NCBI GenBank assembly: GCA_964632175.1
Contig: CAZWBJ010000006.1
Location: 1-55,036 of the forward strand
Reading direction: 5' to 3'
DNA from: JAWBSP01 sp964632175
GTDB lineage: Archaea > Hadarchaeota > Hadarchaeia > Hadarchaeales > JAWBSP01
Length of the DNA stretch: 55,036 bases
Below, in pieces: positions 30,845 to 38,960 of the stretch (its first letter is position 1; the number at the start of each line of letters is the position of its first letter). The notes below the pieces were generated by a model. It searched no databases. It was not told the origin of the DNA and saw only the letters and a program-made list of their open reading frames with translations. A program made the position numbers and the translations under genes.

Positions 30845-32593
30845 ATGCTTCCCCCCAGTCCCGAAAAGTATCCCGATCTTCGCCTGACCCTTAAGAAGCT
30901 CAGAAAGCCTATCTCGGTACGCCAGTACCTTTCACGAGCTTCTGTAGTTTCCGTCTTAGCCGGGGTTCTTGAGTTCGTGGTTGGATTCCTCCTTTTGACC
31001 CTAGCGGGGGCAGGATGGTGGCCCAGGCTTTTGCTCGTTCCTCTCTCCCCTCTAACCACCTACATGGTGTGGAGGCTTTTTTTGTGGTACCCGTGGAGCG
31101 CCGCAAAGGGGAGGGAGGCGAAAATTGATGCGATGCTGCCTTCTGCTGTATCTTTCATGTACGCCCTCAGCAAGGGGGGACTGGGCGTGGTCGAGATCTT
31201 CAGGGCGCTAGCTCAAGAGAAGGAGGACTATGGGGAGGTCGCTTCTGAGGCCGCCGCGTTCATCCGGGAGATAGAGTACCTCGGAAATGATCCCCTCACC
31301 GCTCTCAGGAACTTGGCCAAGACCACGCCCTCTGAAAAATTTAGGAGGCTCATCGAGTTTCTCATCCCAGTCGTCCAGACGGGGGCGAGCCTTCCAGACT
31401 ACTTCTCCCAGAAATGTAGGGAACTCTACCAAGCAGCCGAGGTGGATCAGAGGAAGTATTTGGACTCTCTGGCCTTCTTCGCCGAGTTTTACGTAATTCT
31501 GATGTTGTTCGCGCCTCTCATCCTCATGGTAACTTTCATGGCCGTGAGAGCCTTCTACGGGGCATCCATGCTTATCCTTTACATTCTGGCGTACCTCCTG
31601 ATTCCCCTCGGCTCCATCTTCTTCATAGTGCTCCTGAGCATGAGGAGTCTTGGAACGGTGGCAAGTAAAAAAGTGGAGAGGAGGAGGTACTTCACCAAGA
31701 TTAGGCCAACAACTCCACAGGAGAAGAAAATGCTGCGCTCGCTCCTCACTAGGGAGGTCATGCCGGAGCTCTTTAGGAACCCCCTTCGCTCCTTGAGGGA
31801 TCAGCCCTATCAAGTGGCATACTTCAGCGGGGGGGCCTCCTTGATTTTTCTTGTTCTCCACCTCGGGTCCTTGAGCCTACAGATTCTTTTCTTTGCCTTC
31901 CTCATTCTTTGCGTTCCCTTGGCCGTCACTTACTGGTTTTGGGAAAGGAGGCTGGAGAAAACGCTGGATGCGATGCCCGAGTTCCTTCACTCCTTTTCCA
32001 GCTCGGTATCTTCGGGGCTTACCCCAGCCCATGCCATCAAGCTCATCCCTCTAAGGGAATTGGGCCCCCTGAGTGAGGAAGTGGAGCGGCTGGTGAGAAC
32101 GGTGAGCTGGGGGGAGCCGGTGGCTTCGGGGTTTTCGAAGGTCGAGAGGGAGTGCGGGAACAGCTATCTCTCCAGAACCATGTCGGTGGTGAGGAGGGCA
32201 TGCATGGCTAGGGACGACGTGGGGGACGTGCTGCAAATACTGGCGGCCGATGCCACCCAGCTCAGAAACTTGAAGAGGGAGAGGTGGGCGTCGATGTTCT
32301 CCTATGCCCTGATCGTTTACATCTCCTTCGTCGTTTTCCTCTTCTGCATGGTGATGTTGACGAGATTTTCTTCAATGGGCGTACTGGGAGGGGTCTCGAC
32401 CGAAGTTCCTGGTCTGCCCGTCCTTCAGTACCAAGCAGGCGTGCCCTCAGTGGTTTGGCATGCCACCCTTCTCCAGGCATTCTTTTCTGGCTTGATAGCG
32501 GGGCAGTTCTCAACCGGGCGCCTCCTGTCAGGGCTGAAGCACTCAATAATAATGATGGTAGTTGCGTTCTGTGTTCTTTCTTTTCTCGCCTAA
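30845..32593 (+). CDS. Pilus assembly membrane platform (TadC/FlaJ family, two T2SF domains)
   Basis: 582 residues. Two GspF-type domains are seen, around 95-215 (M-L-P-S-A-V-S-F-M-Y-A-L-S-K-G-G) and 375-490 (M-P-E-F-L-H-S-F-S-S-S-V-S-S-G), each followed by paired membrane helices; about nine helices in total. It anchors the motor ATPase and the growing filament in the cytoplasmic membrane. It follows the ATPase by 6 bp and converges on the beta-propeller gene with a 4-bp overlap. Confidence 0.92.
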   Translation: MLPPSPEKYPDLRLTLKKLRKPISVRQYLSRASVVSVLAGVLEFVVGFLLLTLAGAGWWPRLLLVPLSPLTTYMVWRLFLWYPWSAAKGREAKIDAMLPSAVSFMYALSKGGLGVVEIFRALAQEKEDYGEVASEAAAFIREIEYLGNDPLTALRNLAKTTPSEKFRRLIEFLIPVVQTGASLPDYFSQKCRELYQAAEVDQRKYLDSLAFFAEFYVILMLFAPLILMVTFMAVRAFYGASMLILYILAYLLIPLGSIFFIVLLSMRSLGTVASKKVERRRYFTKIRPTTPQEKKMLRSLLTREVMPELFRNPLRSLRDQPYQVAYFSGGASLIFLVLHLGSLSLQILFFAFLILCVPLAVTYWFWERRLEKTLDAMPEFLHSFSSSVSSGLTPAHAIKLIPLRELGPLSEEVERLVRTVSWGEPVASGFSKVERECGNSYLSRTMSVVRRACMARDDVGDVLQILAADATQLRNLKRERWASMFSYALIVYISFVVFLFCMVMLTRFSSMGVLGGVSTEVPGLPVLQYQAGVPSVVWHATLLQAFFSGLIAGQFSTGRLLSGLKHSIIMMVVAFCVLSFLA

Positions 32594-33807
32594 GTCACCA
32601 TTTCCTGTGAGATTCTTCGCCTGAGGATGAGGATGATCGCGAGTATCGCTACAACTAGCCCCACCGCAACCAAAATCATGTTGATCCTCCCAACTCCTTC
32701 CTCCTTTGGCGGCAGCGGGGCGGCTTGGAAGAAATACACCTTGTGCTCGGTATCGGATCTGGAGGTGCAGGCGATCATATACTGACCAGCGTCGGAGAGG
32801 TCCACGCACTCGATGTTTCCATCCCATCCCTTTACCACCTTGCACCTCCAGATGAGCTGATCATTCTCGAAGAAATAAACGTTCTGGGCATCGGCGGCAA
32901 ACACCCTCAGGCCATCGGAACTTATGCTCACGGCCGAAGCGGGGAGATCGGTTTCCGCGAGCACCGACGGCTCACCCTCCAGCGCGCATTTGAGGATCTT
33001 TCCGGTCTGCTCTCCAATGGCCGCGACGAGGTATCGACCGTCCGAACTCATATCGAGGGACCATATGCACCTTTCTAAGGAGAGGTCCTCTCTTTTCGTC
33101 TGCCCCGATGGATCTAGAATCCGGAGCTTCCCCTCCCGGTTCCCCACCGCAATTACAGATCCGTCATCGGAGATCGCCGTTGCGGTGGTGAATCCTGTTC
33201 GGCTGGAGAAAATTCTGCCCGTGCTATCGAAGACAAAGGCCCCGTTGTCGGTCGCCGCCACCACGTACCTCCCGTTTCTCGAGATGGAGACGGAGATGAC
33301 CTGCCGCCCGCATTTTTCCATCCAGACGGGCGTGCTGTTATCCTTTGAGAAGAGAGCAACTTCTCCGCTCGCCATCCCCACCGCCACCCAAGATCCATCT
33401 CCCGAGATCGCAACAGCCCTAGGATAGGGTGAGACTTTCTCCCTCCCGCTGTATGTCCAAACAAGCTCTGCAGTCCCCGCCTTCCACTGGTAAAGGGCCA
33501 CCCTGCCGTCGTTGCAGCCCACCGCGAAATACAACCCGTCGCTGGAAATGGCAAGCGAATTGATGTAGGAATACTCCTCCCCTATCCTGCTCCTCCAAGC
33601 TGGCTCCCCGGTATCATTTCTGAAGACCCAAACGTACCTTTCAAACCCCCCCGCAATTGCCAATTTCCCATCGCCCGAGATGGATACTGAGTTTATCCCG
33701 TCCTCGGCCCTGTAGGTCCACACCGGAGAGGATTTCTGCTCGGCTGAAAGGATGGGTGATAGAGGCAGAAAGACGACTAAGAAGGCAACGATCCACTCTC
33801 GCATCAT
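32590..33807 (-). CDS. Secreted, membrane-anchored beta-propeller protein
   Basis: 405 residues. Signal peptide (M-M-R-E-W-I-V-A-F-L-V-V-F-L at 1-14), then eight repeats of about 40 residues each with a core like V-S-I-S-x-D-G-x-x-(V/L)-A-(V/A)-G, and a C-terminal membrane helix (about 370-395) followed by R-R-R. This predicts an extracellular eight-bladed WD40/PQQ-like propeller tethered to the membrane. Ligand unknown. Start at 33807 is supported by the signal peptide and by a TATA-like box about 20 bp upstream. It lies next to the pilus genes but on the other strand. Confidence 0.82.
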   Translation of the reverse strand: MMREWIVAFLVVFLPLSPILSAEQKSSPVWTYRAEDGINSVSISGDGKLAIAGGFERYVWVFRNDTGEPAWRSRIGEEYSYINSLAISSDGLYFAVGCNDGRVALYQWKAGTAELVWTYSGREKVSPYPRAVAISGDGSWVAVGMASGEVALFSKDNSTPVWMEKCGRQVISVSISRNGRYVVAATDNGAFVFDSTGRIFSSRTGFTTATAISDDGSVIAVGNREGKLRILDPSGQTKREDLSLERCIWSLDMSSDGRYLVAAIGEQTGKILKCALEGEPSVLAETDLPASAVSISSDGLRVFAADAQNVYFFENDQLIWRCKVVKGWDGNIECVDLSDAGQYMIACTSRSDTEHKVYFFQAAPLPPKEEGVGRINMILVAVGLVVAILAIILILRRRISQEMVT

Positions 33808-33820
33808 ATGGATTGTCGAG

Positions 33821-33830
33821 AAATATAAAA
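33821..33830 (-). promoter_or_regulatory. TATA box for the beta-propeller gene
   Basis: Read on the minus strand this is TTTTATATTT, centred about 20 bp before the start codon at 33807, consistent with a leaderless or near-leaderless mRNA. Confidence 0.5.
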
Positions 33831-33854
33831 CTCCAGACAGCGTGGCGGGATTTC

Positions 33855-34295
33855 CTACAGGGGACACCAGCGTGGTTTTCCCGTGTGAGTGAGGGAAAAG
33901 TAACCCCCGGCGAGCAAGAGGAGTGCGGCGGGAGCGTACAGAAGGAGTGCGGTTGCAGCCCCACCTACTGCACTTACGATCATGAACTTGCCAGCGGTTC
34001 TTGGATTGTCTAGTGAGGCGGCCCCAGCCACGATTCCCAGCAGAGCGAAGAGCACACCCAGAGCCGGAAAGACGATGTGTTTGGGGACGAGCAGGGAGAC
34101 GTATTTCTCTGGGATCAGGCCACTTTCCCCAACCATATAGGTCACGAAGCCACCCAGCGCCCCCACTATCCCGAAAAGGCCCCCGAGCACTCCTAAAATA
34201 CAGCCAATGGTTCTTCTCCTTTCATTCTGCTCGGAAGGAGGCACTTTAGTTGGCGCCACGGGAGGCTTTGCCCCCGGGCTGGGCATTCGTGGCAT
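33855..34295 (-). CDS. Small membrane protein, function unknown
   Basis: 146 residues. A Pro-rich basic N terminus (about 1-30) precedes four hydrophobic segments: G-C-I-L-G-V-L-G-G-L-F-G-I-V-G, A-L-G-V-L-F-A-L-L-G-I-V, M-I-V-S-A-V-G-G-A and L-L-L-Y-A-P-A-A-L-L-L-L. It resembles DUF4064-like archaeal and bacterial proteins in layout, but I cannot assign it. Start at 34295 is supported by a TATA-like box 23 bp upstream. It ends 47 bp before the propeller gene on the same strand. Confidence 0.65.
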   Translation of the reverse strand: MPRMPSPGAKPPVAPTKVPPSEQNERRRTIGCILGVLGGLFGIVGALGGFVTYMVGESGLIPEKYVSLLVPKHIVFPALGVLFALLGIVAGAASLDNPRTAGKFMIVSAVGGAATALLLYAPAALLLLAGGYFSLTHTGKPRWCPL

Positions 34296-34314
34296 TCTGT
34301 TTTTTCCCCCGGGG

Positions 34315-34322
34315 TTTAAAAG
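34315..34322 (-). promoter_or_regulatory. TATA box for the small membrane protein
   Basis: Minus-strand CTTTTAAA, centred about 23 bp before the start at 34295, in the spacing used for leaderless archaeal transcripts. Confidence 0.5.
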
Positions 34323-34446
34323 CCCAGTCACGGTTCAGAGCTTACTTGTACCTCCTGCTGGGTGACCTTACCTAAAAGCGGAGAGAGTGATGGGAAATGA
34401 ACTCGTCGCACCAGAATTCCAAGCTATTGCGGAGGGGACCTCTTCC

Positions 34447-34992
34447 ATGGTCAAGAACCTGCTTCTCACAGGAAGACCGGGATCTGGGAAGAGCACCGTA
34501 ATCCGTGAGGTGGTGAATGAGCTGAGCTCTCAAGGAGTGAAGGTGGGGGGGCTTCACTGTCCCGAGATAAGAGGCCCGCTGGGCAGGCTGGGCTTCAAGA
34601 TAGTTGAGCTGGCGACTGGCGAGGAGAAGATTTTGGCGCGCGTCGGTCATGCTGGGCCGAGGGTGAGCAGGTACGGGGTGGATCTCACCAATTTGGGAGA
34701 AATGAGCAAAAAAGCCCTTGAGGTTCTTCCCTCGGTGGATGTAGTGGTTATCGACGAAATCGGCCCCATGGAGGTGATGAGTCCCGTTTTTCGGGAATTT
34801 GTCCTGCAGGCACTAGAGTCACCCAAGCCCGTTCTCGCAGCGGTTCACAAGAAGACGGAGGGCGGCTTCATAGGAGGGATAAAAAAGCGACCCGATGTGG
34901 CAATTTTCGAAGTGGTTTCTGAGAACCGGGAGAGACTTCTGGTGGAGGTGAAGGAGAGGATGAAAGCTCTTTTGGGCATTGGGAAAAGATAA
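34447..34992 (+). CDS. Nucleoside-triphosphatase, THEP1 family
   Basis: 181 residues. The start M-V-K-N-L-L-L-T-G-R-P-G-S-G-K-S-T carries the P-loop right at the N terminus as in THEP1 enzymes; further on V-V-V-I-D-E-I-G-P-M-E is the Walker B. It hydrolyses NTPs; the biological role is not established for the family. I prefer ATG at 34447 (GGAGGGG upstream) for family length, but GTG/ATG at 34387/34390 would add 19-20 residues and also has GGAGA upstream. It precedes the L44e operon by 2 bp. Confidence 0.88.
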   Translation: MVKNLLLTGRPGSGKSTVIREVVNELSSQGVKVGGLHCPEIRGPLGRLGFKIVELATGEEKILARVGHAGPRVSRYGVDLTNLGEMSKKALEVLPSVDVVVIDEIGPMEVMSPVFREFVLQALESPKPVLAAVHKKTEGGFIGGIKKRPDVAIFEVVSENRERLLVEVKERMKALLGIGKR

Positions 34993-34994
34993 AG

Positions 34995-35273
34995 ATGAAA
35001 ATACCACCAACCCTCAGGACCTACTGTCCCCACTGCAGAAAGCATACCGAGCATGAGGTCTCAACCCAGAAAAAGAGACCCGCCCGTGCCCTGAGTCTAG
35101 GGCAGAGGCAGTTCGCCAGGATAATGAGGGGGTACGGAAGTCAGCCCCGCTCGGAGCAGCGGGAATTCTCCAAAACCTCCAAGAAGGTCGCTCTACTTCT
35201 CAAGTGTAAGGAGTGTAAAAAGTCTCACCAGCGGAAGGGGTTCAGGTCGAAGAAGTTTGAGATTAAAGTCTGA
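34995..35273 (+). CDS. rpl44e: Large-subunit ribosomal protein eL42 (L44e)
   Basis: 92 residues with the zinc ribbon C-P-H-C at the N terminus and C-K-E-C near the end, plus the Arg-rich middle (R-Q-F-A-R-I-M-R-G-Y-G). It lies at the E site of the large subunit. It shares TGATG with S27e. Confidence 0.95.
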   Translation: MKIPPTLRTYCPHCRKHTEHEVSTQKKRPARALSLGQRQFARIMRGYGSQPRSEQREFSKTSKKVALLLKCKECKKSHQRKGFRSKKFEIKV

Positions 35274-35428
35274 TGACCGGTAAGTTCCTTCTCGTCAAGT
35301 GCGAGTGCGGGAACGAGCAGAGAATCTTCAGCCACGCGTCCACTGAAGTGAAATGTCAGGTTTGTGGCAGGCTTCTGGCCACCCCAACGGGCGGCAAGGC
35401 AACTATCTGGGGTGTGGTGAAGTGGTAA
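35273..35428 (+). CDS. rps27e: Small-subunit ribosomal protein eS27
   Basis: 51 residues: M-T-G-K-F-L-L-V-K-C-E-C-G-N-E-Q, then V-K-C-Q-V-C-G-R-L-L and A-T-P-T-G-G-K-A. The C-x-C/C-x2-C zinc ribbon is the S27e fold. The C terminus overlaps the aIF2-alpha GTG start by 7 bp. L44e-S27e-aIF2alpha-Nop10 is the standard archaeal order. Confidence 0.93.
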   Translation: MTGKFLLVKCECGNEQRIFSHASTEVKCQVCGRLLATPTGGKATIWGVVKW

Positions 35429-36207
35429 GAAAGGAGGCAGAGTTCCCCTCCCCCAATGAACTCGTGGTGGGCACAGTTGTGAAGGTCTTTGATCAGGGGG
35501 CGTTCGTCAGCCTAGAGGAGTACGGTGGGAAGGAGGGGATGGTTTATCTCAAGGAGGTGGCTTCGGGCTGGATAAAGAACATTAGGGATCACGTTAAGGA
35601 GAACCAGCGGGTGGTTTGTAAGGTTTTGGCCGTGGACAAACAGAAGGGTTCCATCGATCTCTCTCTCCGAAGGGTGACGGTGGGGGAGAGGAAGCAAAAA
35701 CTGGCAGAGTTCGAAGCCGAGAGGAGGGCGGAGAAGCTTCTCCTGCTTGTGGCGAAGAAGCTTAAAAGGGGGGAGGAAAAGGCCTACGAGGAAGCGGGGT
35801 TTCCCCTTTTGAGGAAGTTCGGCTCTTTGCACCGGGCCTTCAGCGAGATAGCAAGAGAGGGCCCCGCCTGCCTGGAGGACTTGGAACTGGGGAAGAGCTG
35901 GGTGAAGGCCCTCTGCTCCGCATCTCAGGCGCTGGTAAAGCAGAAGGTTTGCACCGTGGAGGGATATCTCTCGCTAGTTTGCCCCGTTTCCAACGGTGTG
36001 GAAATCATACGAAACTCGATGGTGTCGGCTAAAGAGGCGATGGCTTCGAAGGTGAGGTTCTACTCAGCGGGTTCACCTCTCTACCGTGTGGTGGTCACCG
36101 GATCCTCCTACAAGGAGGCAGAGGATCTCTTGGAGAAGGCGGCGAAAATGGTGATAGAGAAGGTGGAGGAGGCTGGGGGAAAGGGGGAGTTCCTCCGCAA
36201 AAGATGA
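35422..36207 (+). CDS. Translation initiation factor aIF2 subunit alpha
   Basis: 261 residues. Starts at GTG 35422 inside the last codons of S27e; longer readings would lie within S27e. Domain 1 is an S1/OB fold (V-V-G-T-V-V-K-V-F-D-Q-G-A-F-V-S-L-E-E-Y), domain 2 helical, domain 3 alpha/beta with Y-R-V-V-V-T-G-S-S-Y-K-E-A-E. It helps aIF2 bring initiator tRNA to the ribosome. Its stop overlaps the nop10 start. Confidence 0.95.
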   Translation: MVRKEAEFPSPNELVVGTVVKVFDQGAFVSLEEYGGKEGMVYLKEVASGWIKNIRDHVKENQRVVCKVLAVDKQKGSIDLSLRRVTVGERKQKLAEFEAERRAEKLLLLVAKKLKRGEEKAYEEAGFPLLRKFGSLHRAFSEIAREGPACLEDLELGKSWVKALCSASQALVKQKVCTVEGYLSLVCPVSNGVEIIRNSMVSAKEAMASKVRFYSAGSPLYRVVVTGSSYKEAEDLLEKAAKMVIEKVEEAGGKGEFLRKR

Positions 36208-36362
36208 GGCTTAGGAAGTGCAGGGGGTGCGGTGTTTACACCCTCCGAGAGGAATGCCCGAACTGCGGGAAAAAGACGAGCTCTCCCCACCCCCCGAGGT
36301 TTTCCCCCGAGGACCGCTATGGAAAGTATCGAAGGCTTATGAGGATGGAGGCTGGAGAATAG
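36204..36362 (+). CDS. nop10: H/ACA RNP protein Nop10
   Basis: 52 residues: M-R-L-R-K-C-R-G-C-G-V-Y-T-L-R-E-E-C-P-N-C-G, the Nop10 zinc ribbon, then P-P-R-F-S-P-E-D-R-Y-G-K-Y-R-R. It is a component of the pseudouridylation RNP with Cbf5, Gar1 and L7Ae. ATG overlaps the aIF2-alpha stop as ATGA and the gene abuts the PAC2 gene. Confidence 0.94.
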   Translation: MRLRKCRGCGVYTLREECPNCGKKTSSPHPPRFSPEDRYGKYRRLMRMEAGE

Positions 36363-37088
36363 ATGGACTCGGAGGTTAGGTTCCTCTTCAAACCGGAGGT
36401 GAAGGATCCCGTTCTCATCGGGGGTCTGCCAGGGGTGGGTCAGGTGGGGAAATTGGCTTCCGAGTTCCTTATTTCAAAGCTATCTGCCAAGAAAATCGCG
36501 GAGCAGCTCTCCCCCCACTTTCCGCACTATACCATTCTGGGGGAAGACGGGATTCTTAGACCGGCGAAGCATGAGTTTTACTGGGCCAGGGCGGGAGGCA
36601 GGGATCTGGTGATTTTGACGGGTGACTGCCCCGTCACCACCCCCGAGGGGCATTACGAGGTGGTTTCAAAAATCCTAGATGCCATGGAGGGCTTGGGAGT
36701 AAAGGAGATTTACATGATCGGGGGATTTCTCTCTTCCCAACCCCGGGGCTCGAAGGTGGTAGTGATCCCCAACCAGCCTGGGCTCCCATACAAGCCTTCG
36801 AAGATTGAAACCGGTCCTATTGTGGGTGTTACAGGTCTGCTGGTTTCGCTGGCCAGGTTGAGGGGCATCGGGGGGGCCTGCCTGCTTGCCGAAGCGGGAG
36901 ATCCTGGGGTAGACAGCCACTCCGCCAAGATGGCTCTAGAACTTCTCTCAGAGCAACTTGGGCTGAAGCTCGATCTGAGCGCGCTGGAGGAGCAGGCCGC
37001 GGCCCTCAAAGAGTGGGTGGAAAGAATGAAGAAAGAGATGAAGCGGAGGGAGCCCCCCCAGCCCGAGGAAACCTGGTACATCGGATGA
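36363..37088 (+). CDS. PAC2-family proteasome assembly chaperone homologue
   Basis: 241 residues. PAC2 signature P-V-L-I-G-G-L-P-G-V-G-Q-V-G-K near the N terminus, G-Y/H-Y-E-V-V and I-Y-M-I-G-G-F middle motifs. The C terminus T-W-Y-I-G resembles the hydrophobic-Tyr-X tail with which assembly factors dock into proteasome pockets, except for one extra Gly. It immediately follows nop10, a common archaeal arrangement, and abuts aspS tail-to-tail. Confidence 0.87.
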   Translation: MDSEVRFLFKPEVKDPVLIGGLPGVGQVGKLASEFLISKLSAKKIAEQLSPHFPHYTILGEDGILRPAKHEFYWARAGGRDLVILTGDCPVTTPEGHYEVVSKILDAMEGLGVKEIYMIGGFLSSQPRGSKVVVIPNQPGLPYKPSKIETGPIVGVTGLLVSLARLRGIGGACLLAEAGDPGVDSHSAKMALELLSEQLGLKLDLSALEEQAAALKEWVERMKKEMKRREPPQPEETWYIG

Positions 37089-38399
37089 TCAGGGCACCAG
37101 CCGGTGGCGATCCCTGGGGAAGAGCACGCACTCGCGTATGTTCTCCTGGCCGGTGAGGACCATAAGCAGGCGCTCCAAGCCTAGGCCCCATCCAGCGTGG
37201 GGAGGGACGAGTCCCCACCTGAAGTGTCTGAGGTGTGGCTCGAAGCTCTCGGGATTCAGTCCCTTGGCACGGAGCCTCTCTTCAAGTAGTTCGGGCTGGT
37301 GAATTCTCGTTCCCCCGGAGGCGAGTTCCAGATCTTTCCACATAAGATCAAAGGTTTCGGTGCAGGAGGGGTCGTGTTGGCATGGCATGGCGTAGAAAGG
37401 TTTGCACTCGGCTGGCCAATGGGTTATAAAGTAAAACCCCCTTCCTTCCCCGAGTATCCTCTCGGCTGGCGTGGGGAGGTCGCTTCCCCACGGGATCTTG
37501 TATCCTTTCTTCTCGAGGGCTTCCAACACCTCTGCGTAGGTCAATCTCTCAAAAGGAGGTCGCGGGGTCAGCTGCTCGAGGAGTGGCAGCTCCTTCCCCA
37601 TCTTCTCCTTCAGAGACCCGACGATGTTGTCGATGAGCTCCTCCAAGAGTTTCATGACGTCCTCGCAATCGGCAAATGCCACCTCGATGTCGACGGAGAT
37701 GGCCTCGTTCAGGTGTTTGGGCGTGTTGAATTCCTCCGCCCTGAAGATCGGCCCGATTTCAAGGACCTTTTGGAAGCAGCCGGTCAGTACTTCCTTGTAG
37801 AGCTGGGGACTCTGACTGAGAAAGGCCTCTTTCTCAAAATAGGCCACTGGGAAGAGCGCGGAACCGCTCTCCGTGGCCGTGGCGACGATTTTTGGTGTGT
37901 GCACCTCCAGAAAGCCCCTGGATGAGAAAAACTCCCTGATGGAATTCAGAACCATGTGCCGCACCTTGAAGATGGTCCTCCTCTGGGCATGCCTGAGATC
38001 CAGCACCCTGGCGTTCAGTCTGGTCTCGAGGGTTGACTTGATTCTTCCCGTGGGGTCGAGCGGGAGGGGAACGGCCGCGCGACTCAGCACCTCCACCGCT
38101 TTCGGTAGAACCTCCACACCTCCCGGCGCCTGTTCCGCCACTTTCACGGTGCCCTTTACCAGAACTGCGCTCTCTGGCGTGAGGGAAGGGAGCAGGGCGA
38201 ACACCTCAGGGGGAGTGAGGGATCTGGGAGCCGTGATCTGAACCTCTCCCCAAACGTCGTACAGCAGAAAGAACCTTATCCCTCCAAGATCCCTCACGTT
38301 TTTGACGAATCCGGCCAGAATGACTTCTCTTCCTTCTAGGGCAGGGGTAATTTCACCGCACGAGTGCGTGATGCTAACCCTTTCTCCCTTTAGCCGCAT
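37089..38399 (-). CDS. aspS: Aspartyl-tRNA synthetase, archaeal type (non-discriminating signature)
   Basis: 436 residues. OB-fold anticodon domain (1-105) and class II core with Q-S-P-Q-L-Y-K, F-R-A-E-E-F-N-T (motif 2) and G-W-G-L-G-L-E-R-L (motif 3). By comparison with Thermococcus AspRS, the position of Trp26 is Lys33 and that of Lys85 is Pro92. Pro at the second site marks non-discriminating enzymes that also charge tRNA-Asn with Asp. ATG at 38399 is used; a GTG lies one codon upstream. It converges on the PAC2 gene with no gap. Confidence 0.95.
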   Translation of the reverse strand: MRLKGERVSITHSCGEITPALEGREVILAGFVKNVRDLGGIRFFLLYDVWGEVQITAPRSLTPPEVFALLPSLTPESAVLVKGTVKVAEQAPGGVEVLPKAVEVLSRAAVPLPLDPTGRIKSTLETRLNARVLDLRHAQRRTIFKVRHMVLNSIREFFSSRGFLEVHTPKIVATATESGSALFPVAYFEKEAFLSQSPQLYKEVLTGCFQKVLEIGPIFRAEEFNTPKHLNEAISVDIEVAFADCEDVMKLLEELIDNIVGSLKEKMGKELPLLEQLTPRPPFERLTYAEVLEALEKKGYKIPWGSDLPTPAERILGEGRGFYFITHWPAECKPFYAMPCQHDPSCTETFDLMWKDLELASGGTRIHQPELLEERLRAKGLNPESFEPHLRHFRWGLVPPHAGWGLGLERLLMVLTGQENIRECVLFPRDRHRLVP

Positions 38400-38433
38400 C
38401 ACTCCAGGCGAGTAGCGACAGAAAAGCCTGGCG

Positions 38434-38733
38434 TTACTTGGCCTTTGCCAGCGTGATCTCTATCGTGGAGACGTTCAGCTTGCTCCCGTCCTCCGCCTGC
38501 ACCGTTTCTGTTCCTATGGAGATGTTCTTGACCACCGTATCCGGTAGGAATCTCTGTCTCACCACCTCGGCCGTATCCACGGCACGGCTTATCGCTTTTC
38601 CCCTGGCTTTGATGCACACCTCTGGTGCCCCTTCGTTGAACTGCGTTATCACTGCCAGCACGTAGTTCATCACGGGCTTCGTCCCCACGAAGACCGCGTT
38701 CTCCTGCCTAGGTTTTTGTTGTTCCGCTGCCAT
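38434..38733 (-). CDS. alba: DNA/RNA-binding protein Alba
   Basis: 99 residues with V-F-V-G-T-K-P-V-M-N-Y-V, K-A-R-G-K-A-I-S-R-A-V-D-T-A-E and I-G-T-E, the Alba core. It is an abundant chromatin or RNA-binding protein. A GGAGGT lies 6 nt before the ATG, and TTTAAATA lies about 24 bp upstream; if the TATA box is used with normal spacing the mRNA would be leaderless and the Shine-Dalgarno untranscribed. Confidence 0.94.
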   Translation of the reverse strand: MAAEQQKPRQENAVFVGTKPVMNYVLAVITQFNEGAPEVCIKARGKAISRAVDTAEVVRQRFLPDTVVKNISIGTETVQAEDGSKLNVSTIEITLAKAK

Positions 38734-38960
38734 TTATTACCTCCGAGACCTCTTTAAATACCCGTTCCGCCCCAGCTGGCCTGGCGTTAACGGCATAACC
38801 CCTATAACAAAAGAGCGAACGGGAGGTAAACCGCTAGGAGTTCGTCATCCACCGAGTCAATTCGGGCAAATTTCCGAACCGTTCAGTCTCCCTCTTCAAG
38901 GTTCATGCATGGACGTTTAACCGAAAAGGCTAAAAGGGAAAATCACAATAAGTCGACGAT
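38734..38960. promoter_or_regulatory. Divergent alba / thermosome control region
   Basis: This 227-bp gap is among the longest in the window. It holds the alba TATA box (38753-38760), a TATA-like TAAAAG at 38931-38936 placed 27 bp before the thermosome ATG, and a 7-bp inverted pair CCCGTTC (38761-38767) and GAACGGG (38817-38823). On each strand GAACGGG points outward; on the minus strand it fills the BRE slot next to the alba TATA. I see no open reading frame or RNA gene here. Confidence 0.5.
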
